Below are positions 25,051 to 37,000 of a DNA stretch of 64,000 nt, one piece after another. Positions within the stretch are counted from its first letter, which is position 1, and each line of letters begins with the position of its first letter. Both the position numbers and the translations under genes were made by a program. The DNA comes from an uncultured Clostridia bacterium (GTDB taxonomy: Bacteria > Bacillota > Clostridia > Christensenellales > UBA1242), in the NCBI GenBank assembly GCA_944372335.1, contig CALVYQ010000005.1, positions 1 through 64,000 on the forward strand, in the 5' to 3' direction. A model generated the notes under the pieces. The model was not told where the DNA came from. It ran no database searches and worked only from the letters and a program-made list of their open reading frames with translations.

Positions 25051-28000
25051 ATGGAAAGATTACATTTTGGTTTAAAATTTATTTTGGCATTTATGGTGGT
25101 GTCAATGCTGTCACTAGGCATGGCTTTTCAAGTAAGCAATCTAGGCTATGTCAAGGCAGAAGAAATTGAAGAAGTCGAAAATAATGCGGAGGGGGGAATT
25201 GCGACTTTCGCAAATGTAGAGTACGCTCAAATCGAAGTGGTTTTTCGCACAGACGAAACTCTTTACACATCAATCACCACAGCTGATGCATTAAAAGAAA
25301 TATTGGAGGTTCGTGGATATAGCGAGATAGGAGTGTCAGAGTATAATGTTATTGCTTCTTCTGATTACTCTGTTACGGTTAATAATGTGGCGTCTAATTG
25401 GGAGCTTTCAACTACAAGTATCAACACAATTGAAGTTTCCTATTTAAATCCATCAGGATCGACGCTTACAGATTCAATAAATGAAATCGCAACGGCAGTC
25501 ACGCTTGGAAGCTTACAAGTTTCGATTGATGAAGGGGCGGTTATCTATAATTCCGAAAGTAGCTATGGTTTTCAAAGGCTGAGAGGATATCTGACCGTTA
25601 TAGGCTATAACAACGATGGCACTTTATATAATGACGGCGAGGCGATTGTGGACTATGACCTCACTGGTGAATTTATTGTGGGCGAAAATCAACCTTTCAC
25701 CGTTACTTATAATGGTGTAAGTAAAGTTTTTTATTTAAATATTTTAGAAAATGAAATTGTCAGCCTTGCTGTCGATAATTCTGGATTAAGTGGTCAGGAG
25801 ATTTATTCTAGCACCGCTTTAAACAATATTAAAAGATATATCGAAGTTACTGCCACATATTCTGACGGGTCAACGAGTGTTCTTACAAGTGGGGAATATG
25901 ATTTAGACGGAAGCTTGTATGCAGGGCGTGAGGAAGTTTTAGAAGATACTTTCACAACAAGTTTAAGGGTAACGGTGAGAGATGAAGATGATGAAGAGTC
26001 TAACTATGTGGCATCTCTTCCGTTTGATGTTAAGGTTATGCCTGCAATTCCAACAGGTATTATGGTGACAACAGGAGATGATTATGTCGATTCATACCGA
26101 GCGTATGAGACTTTGCAGCGAACAGGAATAACAGTTATTGTTACATTTGAATCTGTTGGTGGTGAGAGACTTCCAAACAAAAGCGTGACGAATTATGATG
26201 TTGTCTATCAAGGACAGGACGCAGACGGAACTCCTGCCACGAGTTTGAGAGTTGATGATGAATACGTGACGATAAGTTACACTGAAAATGGCGAGACGGT
26301 AACAGATGAGTGGACTTGTTATGTCTATGTTTCGCCAGCACAATATGCAAAGCCAACAATGAACTCCACGCCTAGTCTATATGACGGCGAAGAAAAGATA
26401 AAGGTTGTAAATGGCTTTGACCCAAATGTTATGGAGGTGGTGTCCTACACAACAACCTCTTATCGTATCAATGAAGGAGATAATACCGTCTCATTTAGAG
26501 CAACAGAAGCAGCTATTTATGAAATTGTAATCGGACTTTCAAATGATAACTATGTTTGGAGCGATAATAGCACCGGGAATGTGACTTTTACTTGGGAGAT
26601 AAGAAAGGCAACGATTGAAAGCTCTGACGTTATAATTTCAAGCATTAATTATGGAGAAACTTTGGCTCCGTCAGTTTCGGCGAACCCGGGGAATGCGGAA
26701 GTTTCCTATTATTACTATGGCACTTCCTTTGACGGCACTTGGCAATATCAAAATTATGAAAATGCAGTAACCACTCAGCCAACTTCCGCTGGAAATTATT
26801 ATGTCTATGCCGTAATTGCTGAGTCGTTAAATTATAGTTCTTACACTACGCAGGTGACGACATTTAAAATAAATATTGCCAATAACACAATTACAGCTGA
26901 AAATTATGAATATGACTATGATGAACAAAATATCAATGCTGTTCGTCCAAGTTTCTCTACGTATTTTACGCTGGAAACTAACTATACAGTTGAATATTTC
27001 AGTGGAGAACAAAGTGTCGGGATAACCACTTATAATGCACAAAATGTGGCACAAGGTGAAGAGTTTTTCCCAACAGAGGCCGGCGAATATAGAGTTGTCA
27101 TCACTGTGTCAAGGTCAGAAAATTATTATCAATCTGAAAAAGAAATCGTGCTTACAATCAACAGAAAAGAGGTGGCAAAGCCTACTTTAAGCAAAACTTC
27201 TTTCACTTATAATTATGGTGAGTTATTTACAACTGAAATTGTGGGCGATGGCCTAGATAGCTATTTCACATTAGACGACAGCAATAATTTAAGTGCTTCA
27301 AATGCAGGAAACTATACAGTAATTCTAAATTTAACAAACAACTATGCTTGGAGTGGTGATGCATCGAGAAGTTTGACGCTTTCTTGGAGCGTTGCAAGAC
27401 TAGAAATTTTAGCACCAAGTGCAGATTTAAATAGTTTTACCTATTCTGGTGAAGAACAAACATACACAATAGGCAATTTTAATACCTCCGCCATGACTAT
27501 AACAACATCGGATTCTTTAACTATTGTCACAAATGATGACGGCATGACAGGGGAGGTGCGTGCAACTAATGCTGGTATATATGAGTTTACTGTTTCCATT
27601 GCTGACACAAGAAATTTCACTTGGCAAGACTATGAGGACGGGCAGACTTTTGATTTTACATTTACAATCAACCGTTTAGATGTGGAAATTCCAACAGCTA
27701 TCAATGTTCAGTATAATGGAGAAGAGCAGACAGCTAATGTTGTGACAAACGAATACTACACAGTTTCTGGTAACACCGGAACAGATGCCAAAGAATATAC
27801 CATTGAACTTCAATTGAACAATAATTACAAATGGGCAGGACTTGACACAACAGTAAGAAATCAAACACTTTCTTGGGAGATAACTAAAAAAGAGATTGGC
27901 ATAAGTTGGAGTGGACTTTCAACAACATATAATGGAAACAGCTATGCGCCAACAGCAACACCAACGGGAACATATCCTCGTGATGAAATATCACTAACGG

Positions 28001-31000
28001 TGCTTGGAGCAAACACTGAGGCAGGAACGCACACAGCTTATGTTTCAGCTATCACGGGAACAGGAAGTGGAAACTATTCTCTTCCACAAGATGTAGATAC
28101 AGAATATACAATTCTGCGTCTTGCTGTTGCTATGCCTGAAATCTTAAATCCAACTTCTTACGTCTATACCGATGGCGAAGAAATTTATGTTCAAATAACT
28201 GAAAACGGTGTGGAAGAGGGTTATTACACTATTCTCTCTGGTGAGTATGGAATAGATAGTGGAGATTATAATCTTGTACTTCAACTTACAGACAACTATC
28301 AATGGGATAGAGAATTAGATACATTTGCTAATTTAACTTTACCATGGCATATCAGCGAGCGTGTGATAAGTGCAATCGTAAAGGATAGTTCTACCTTCAC
28401 ATATTCAAGTGCTGACAATGTTTATCAAATTGGCAATTTTGATAGTGTTGCTTTGAACTTACTTGCAGATGAAGAAAATCCAACCGGACTGACAATTTCC
28501 ATGGCTGATGGATTATATACCGGAGAGTTACACGCAACTATGGCAGGCACTTATATTGTCAATGTTGAATTAAAGAGTGATAACTATGTTTGGGCAGAAG
28601 ATGTTTTAGAGGAAGATAAACAAATAACCTTTACGGTTAATCGTGCAACTGTTGAAATGCCAACTGTGACAGGCGAATATCGCTATACCGGCGAAAATAT
28701 CACAAATAATGTTCAAAACACAAGCACCTACACTGTTTCTGGGAACACGGAACGTGTGGTTGGCTCTTACACCACCATCGTTACACTTAGAAACACAAGA
28801 AACTATATGTGGACAGATTTAACAGATGCTCCGCTTAATCTTCAATGGCAAATTTTGAAAGCACAACTCACTCGTGTTACAGCAGACGCAACAGCCTATA
28901 CCTATGACGGCACGCCAAAGACATATATGCCGGTTAATTTTGATTCACAAACGATGTCAATTTCTGGTAATTCTCAAACTCTTGCAAACGAAAGTGGATA
29001 TACCGTGACAGTTTCTATTATTGACACAACAAACTATGAATGGCTACCGGCAGAGGGAAGTCTTGAGGGTGATATTAATCCTATATCTTTCAACTTTGTT
29101 ATCAATAAGGCGGGAATTGATATAAGTGCTGTTGTTTCCGAACCTATTTTAGAGGGCGACGTTGACCCAACTGATAGAGGCATACCTTTCCAAGATGCTC
29201 CTGTATCTCTTATAGTTGATGTGAACGAAGCATTATTTAACTATGCAGATGTTAGGTATTTAAATTCTAGCTTTGAAGAGATTAGTGCTGAGAATATTGT
29301 ATCTTACGGCGTTTATTATGAAGTTTTAGAACTAGTCGATAGTGATAATTATAAATTTATAAACTATAATGCCCGAGATATCTTGGTGGAAGAGGGCGGA
29401 CAGATAAGGCTCTATTTCCAAATCACAAGAGTGCAATTCAATATGGGGCTTTCTATTCCGACTGAGATTACCTATGGCACGGAATACAACTACTCCATTT
29501 CAAATAACCCTGGCGGTGGTAGTGTTTCTGTGACTTACTATGATATGAGTGGAGATAGTCCTGTTTTACTAGAGGAGAAGCCTGTTGATGTGGGCGAATA
29601 TCGCATAACCGTTTCCATATCTGAAAGCGGGAACTACACAAATATGGAAGCTTCTATGAATTACACTATTTTACCTAAATTAATCACTGTTACAATAAGT
29701 GTTGAAAATGGAGTTTATGGTGAGTGGCAAGGAGCTGAGATAACAGAGATTTCCGGACTTATGGAAGGCTACGAGCAACTTACGGCTGAGGACTTTACTT
29801 TAAATTACATTGGAATAAATAGCACTTCATATAGTTCTCAAACACCACCTCAAAATGTTGGAGATTATCTTGTGTCAGCAGAACTAAAGGAGAATATTTT
29901 AAATTATTATATTGAGGAAACACAAGAAGAATTTTCTATATCAACAGCAACCTTAACAATCACTTTTGATGATATTGATGTGACCTATGGTGATAGCGTT
30001 GAAAATTTGAAAAACAATGTTATATATAGTGGTTTTAAATTTGTAGATGACGAAATCTCCACAGGAGTTGATGAGGCTTTAACGCTTCAAACTTCCTATC
30101 AGCCAAATGAAGAATATGGCAGTGTAGGAAATCATGCAGTGACAATTTCCTTAGGTGAGTTTGTGGCAGATAATTATTCATTTAATATTGTCAATGGCAA
30201 TATCATTGTTTCTCCAAAAACTATCTCTCTCAATGTCACCGTTCAAAATGAGGTGTTTGACGGTGAAAGCGTGCAGGCGAGTGCTGAGGCTAGTGGGCTA
30301 GTTGGTGATGACGATGCAGAAATCGTGCTTAAGTATTATGGCACTCAAATGAACGGCACGGCATACTTCACAAAAGAAACGGCGTCAGAAACGGCACCAA
30401 GCTTTGCAGGTAACTACTTTGTTATTGCAGAAATTGAGAATGGTAACTATGTTTTAGATAAAGCTTATGAAGATATTGCTTTCACAATTTCCAAGTTTGA
30501 AACAACCGTAGAATTTGCAAGTTCAGAGGATACTTTTGTATATAATGGAGCAAGCCAAGAAAACAAAATCACTGCAAGTTATCAAGGTGTTTCTGGTAAG
30601 GTTGATATTTCATATTCAGTTAGTGGTGACTTTAAAGATGTTGGTGAATATCTTTTCTCAGCCACACTAAGCGAAGACGAACTTAACAACTATGATTTTG
30701 AAAGCACAGAGGCAAATTTTGAAATATTGAAATACAGTGTTTCTGTTAAAGCAGATGACAGCAACATGATTTATGGCAACAGTGTTCCTCTTCTTTCTTG
30801 GTCATATTCTGGCGACAATCATTTTTTTGAAGATATCACATTCAGTGCTGTGGCTCTCGATGAAGAAGGTGTGGCAGTAACAAATGAAAGTGTTGTTTCT
30901 GACGTTTATCACACCGAGATTGTTGTTCCAACAGAGGGAGAAGTCTTTGAAATGCTTAAAAACTATGAGGTAGAATATTTAGATGGCGAGTTTGTCATCG

Positions 31001-34000
31001 ACAAGCGTGAAATTTCCATCACAATTTCAGCACCAAGCAGAGACTTTAATGGTCAAATCTTTGCTACCCCTCAAGTTACAGTTAATTCTTTAGGAGTGGA
31101 GGAAAGTTTAGGTATTGCAAATGATGATGTTTTAAGTTATTCATTCTCGTATGTTGGCACTTTGGGCACAGGGCATCTTGATAGTGCTGTTGCTCCAACT
31201 TATGCAGGAACTTATGAAGTTACAGTTTCCTTCAATAGCAACAATTTACTTAGCAACAACTACACATTAATTGGAAATCTAACTCAAAGCTTTGAGATAA
31301 GACAGCGTTCAAGAACTGTCACATGGCTTCCAACTGATAGAAACTTTGTTTATGACGGACTAGTTAAAGAAGTTTCTGCTTCTTATGAAACTTTAATTAC
31401 AAGTGGAACAGGAACGGCAAGCCTCAATATAACGATAAGAAAAGAGGGTGTTATTTCAGAACTTCTAAATGCCGGCACTTACACATTGACGGCTGAATTT
31501 GCCACCGAACTTGAAAGAAGAAACTACACACTCTCAGAAAGCACAAGTCAGATTGAGGTGATAATTGCAAAAGCGGATATTGATGAAATCGTTTGGCTTG
31601 ACGAAAGCTTTGTATATAACGGATTAGATCAAAGCGTAAATGGTGACGATGATGTTGTGTTTGCTACATTTGTTGGTGCACAAAGCCTTTCACATAATCT
31701 CGAGATTTCCTCAATAACAAAGGAAAATCTTCCTTCTCAGTTTATAGAAAGTGGAAGATATCTAGTAACTGTTAAATTGTCAAGCGAAGATGAGGTTAAC
31801 TATAATATAACAACACAAACAAGCAATGAATATACGATTGAAAACGCAACAATCGTGGTAAATTCTATAACAGGTTACACAGGCGTCTATGATGCAGAAG
31901 AACACAGTGTTATAGTTGGTGAGCCAAACTTAACTTATGTTGAAGAGGCAGGAACACCGATAATTTCCTATCGTTTTGAAGAGGAAACGGAATATTTACA
32001 ATCGTTAAATGTGAAAGATGCTGGAACAAGAACTGTAGAATATCAAGTAGTTCTAGCAAATCATAATACGCAAACAGGTTCTTTCCAAGTAGTTATTTCG
32101 CCTAAGAATTTAACTTTACAAGCAAACGGAGAAATATACTTTGGGAATGCAATCTCAACCTCTGCCGAGGACTATGTAATTATTGCTGTAAACGATACAT
32201 CGTTTGCTGGCAGTGAAGGTTTAAACAATCTTCAAGGCACACCTCAATTTTCAAGTAGTGACTATGTTGTTATGGACGATGTTGGAGATTATTCTTTAAC
32301 TCTTTCGGGTTATACTTCAAATAACTATAACATCTCTTATGATGACGGCGTTTTACAGGTGAAGAAAAGACCAATCACAGTGACGATAATTTCTGGACTT
32401 GGTCATATATATAACAGAACGCCTGTTTCACTTAACGCAGACTCTCATTCTTCAATTTCAAATGGTATTGAAGGCGTCTTAAACAGCACAATCTATAATC
32501 TTGTCTATGAAACCTCAGACGGCGAACCTATTGTTATGACAAGTTCGACAAATCAGGGACTTTACAATATCGATGCTGAGCTTATCGACTCAAATTATGA
32601 GATTGTTGAGGTGCTAGGCGGATATGAGGCGTATGAGATTAGTCCTAAAGTTGTTACGATAAGAATCGATACCCCAACCGGAGTTTATGATGGTACGCAG
32701 AAGATGGCTGGTTATGAAGTGACCTCTGGTGACAACGTTTCAGTGTCTTTACGATACTCTGGAATGACCTTTGCTGGCGAAAGCTATCCAAACGGCTCGA
32801 CTTGGACGGAAGAAGCTCCAACGGAAGCGGGAAATTACACAGTGACAGCAACGATTGACAATGACGAGTTTGGAAACTATACAATCTATGAAGCTTCTGC
32901 CACCTTTGAAATTTCAAGAAGAAGTGTCACAATAAGAATCAATGACCAAACTGCAGAATATTCTGGACAGGTGCCAACAGTTTCCTCAATTTTGGATATT
33001 AACTACTCCGTTGTTGGTGAGGTTGGAATCTGTGAAGGTGATGCTCTTAATATCGTTTTGAGTATTCCACAAAACAGCATAAATGCTGACACATACACAA
33101 TTTCGGGTACTCATGACAATGCAAACTATTACATCACTTTTGTTGAAGGCGAATTTGAAATTCTTAAAAAGGATTTAACAATTACTGCCGATGATAAGTC
33201 GGTTGTGTATGGCTTTAACTTTGTCGATTACACAGTTTCATATTCTGGCTTTGTTGAGGGTGAAAATGAAGAAACAGAAAATATTTTCAGTGAGATACCA
33301 ACTGCAACAAGCGACTATATAGCCGGAGACAATATCGGTCAAATGGATATTTACTTTGAAAGTGAAAGCATAACTTCAACAAACTATAACTTAATCTTTG
33401 TAGATGGAAAGTTGACTATCGAAAAGATGCCTATAACAATTCAAATTTTACCTCAAACTTCAGCCTACACAGGTAACAAGCCAACTGTTTCCTCTAATAT
33501 GACAGAAAATTATCTTGTGACAAGCGAAAATCAAATATTCAACAGTGACAATTTAAATATAACTTTAGATGTCGCTCAAGATTGTATAAATGCAGGGTCT
33601 TATGATATCATTCCAAGTTACAATAATGCAAATTATGATGTAACCTTTGAAAACTATATAAATGCCTACACAATAGACAAGGTAACCTTAACTGTTACGG
33701 CTGATGATATCTCTGTTCAATATGGCAATAATCCGCTGAACACCTATACAATAACAGGATTTGTTAACAATGAAGATGAGAGCGTGATAGAAGGACTTTC
33801 ATCAATTCAAATGACAAATGAGGACTTTGTTGTTGGAGCAAACAATGGCGAAACTTTCACGATTTCTATAACCGGCTCACTAAGTGCAACAAACTACAAT
33901 TTTTCCTTTGTAAATGGAAATTTAGAGATTGTAAAACGAGAAATTAATATTGCCTTTGACTCATCTCAATTTTATAACTCCATGCCAAATGTTTATGGTG

Positions 34001-37000
34001 AGTATGGCGTTAGCGAAATTAACAAGGCAAGTGCTTATGTGGTAGGCGAACTTGTTGGCGAAGATACGGCAGGTGACGAAGAGGGAAATGATATACAATT
34101 TATTTATAGATATTTTGGAACAGCAAATGATGGCGTGACAGAATATGATGGAGATGTTATTCCAACTCTTGCCGGCTCATATCAAGTGGAAGTGGAAATT
34201 GTAAGCGACAATTACACTCTTATCGGAAACAACATGGCAACTTTCATCGTTATCAAACAGCGTGTTACTTCGCCAGCTTGGCAAACAGAAATTTATCCGG
34301 CAGATGGAAGTGAACACACAAACACTCTTATCTATGATGCTGAAGTGTCCTTTGTTTCGACAAGCTCACACCCAATTTCAAACGATAACGCCGGCACTGT
34401 GACTATGACGGCAAGTGCAGGCGGGAATTATTCCGTAACACTCGAACTTATTGACCCATATAACTATGTTTGGGCAGACACCACAGGCTCTTCCACCGGT
34501 GATGATCCACAAATAACAATTGTTTGGACGATTTCTCAAAACAACGATAATTATATTGAGATTACAGGTGTCTATGTTGGTGAAGAACTCGTGTCTGTTG
34601 TGGAAGGCAATGAAGGACGCTTATGGTTTGATCATACTTGGACTTATGGAGATAGTTTCCAAAATCCAGAAATAGATGCGAACTACGGAAGAGATTTTGT
34701 AACTTTTGCCTATTATTATGCAAGCTCAAACTCTAGGATTGAAACAACTTTGCCGTTAAATGCAGGCGAATATTATGTTGTTGCCACAATCGCAGGAACT
34801 CCTGATTATAATGGTGTTACGTCAGAGAGAGTATATTTCAATATTATGAAGCAGGAAATTGCCCTTCCAACAATAAGCGGTGAAAGAGAAGTTATATATA
34901 ATCATGGACAAGGAATACGGAAGGATATTATAAACTATAATTACAACTTGATGTTTGTGGTTCAAAGTAATGTTAACCTAGTTATAGATGAAGCTTGCTA
35001 TGTTGAAGAAGAAAATGTGGGAGAATATTATCTATACATCTCGCTCATTGATTCAGCAAATTACGCTTGGCGAGATTGTGAGGATGATATTATTGAGGTA
35101 CGATTTGAAATCACACCGTACATCGTTTCCAATCCTACTGCCACTCAGGAAGAATTTGTTTATGACGGGACATTAAAATCTTTGAATATCAATAACACCG
35201 AAGCAGATTATTATGAAATTATTGGAAATTCTGCAACGAATGCAGGCTCATACACAGCTGTTGTAGCTCTCTTAGATAGAAATAACTACGTTTGGGAAGA
35301 TGGTGAAAATTCTAATAATTTAGAATTTGGCTGGTTGATTTCTAAACAACAGGTGACAAAGCCAACATGGAGTACTCAAACTTTCACATATAGTGGTAAT
35401 GAACAAGAATTTATTGTCAGTGGCACAAATGAGAACATGACGATTAGCGGTAATTTTGGTACAAACGCTGGTTCATATTCGTTAAAAATATCCTTAAATG
35501 ATAAAGATAATTTTGAATGGACGGACGGAACAACCGATGATTTAACTCAGCGCTGGTCGATTTCTCAGAAAATTTTAACTCAGCCACTTATCAATAACAG
35601 TGTTTATAATCATGGAGAAGTTGTAACAAGTCAAATTTTAAATTTTGATGTTCAATATATGCAAATTGTAAGCACCGGAAATGCCTTTGTCACAAACTCA
35701 TTGCAAGACGAAAGAACAACATTCTTTGTTAATGCAAGACTTAGTGGAAATTATCAAATATCAATTAGTTTATATGACACTTTAAACACAAGGTTTAGCG
35801 GAACAAGCGAAACAACCTTGAATCTCACTTGGTTAATTTCACCATTTGAAGTGACAAAGCCTTCATTAAGTGAACAAAATTATGAATATAACGGAGAAGA
35901 ACAAAGTTATCAACTTGCAGAAAACGATTATTATGAAATCGTATCGGGTGGAACAGGCTTAAATGTTGGTATTAACACAGTTACAATCTCGCTTATTGAT
36001 AAATCAAACTATGTTTGGTCAGATAGCAAAGACACCGAAAATATCTCAATCAATTGGTCAATCTATGCCTCAGATGATAACGAGATTACACTTGAAAATG
36101 AAGAGGAAATTTTAGACGGTTGGACTTATGGTGAAACTGTAACGCCTATACTTTTCGACACATTTGGCGGAACGATATCGGTGGAATATTTTAAAGAAGA
36201 CGGCACGTCTCTTGGGAATATCATGCCGTTAGACGCAGGTGAATATTATCTTATCGCAAAATCTACTGCTAATTCTGAAAACTTTAATGATGCAGTATCT
36301 GAGCAAATTAAATTTACAATAAGAAAAGCATCTTATGATATGCGTGGTGTGTTTATGTTTGATGATTCATTCACTTACGATGGAAACGCTCACCATACTT
36401 TCGTTTTAGGAGAGCTTCCAGAGGGCGTTGAAGTTGAATATATTGGCTCTGCCACAGATGTTGAAGATGGTAGGGTAGAGGTTGTAGCATCATTCACTTC
36501 TACCAACGAAAACTATCTCGACCCAGAAAGCTTAACTGCATACGTGACAATTCTTCCTCTTGAAGTTAATGTTGTATGGAAGGAGCAAAGCTTCATCTAT
36601 AACGGAAACATTCATGAATATGCAGAAATTGCCTACTATCTTGATATAAATGAAGATAAGATTTACCTTGACGCAACAACTATTGAGGAGTTTAAAGATG
36701 TTGGTAGGTATGAATTTACGGTGAGTGAAGCAACTGACGAAAACTATCTTCTTGTTGGAAATTTGGCAAATACCTATGAAATAGAAAAGCGTGATGTTCA
36801 AATACAGGTGCTTGCTGACGGCGAAGAGGAAATGGAATTGACATTTGGAGAAGAAAATCCTGTCATCACATATCGCCTTGCAAATAATAACTTTGTAGAT
36901 GATGTTTCAGTTTCAGTAGCTAGTTTTGAAGGAGTGAATGTTGGAAGATATGAAATATCTGCAGAGGTAAATGCAAGCGAAGAAGTTTTAGAAAATTACA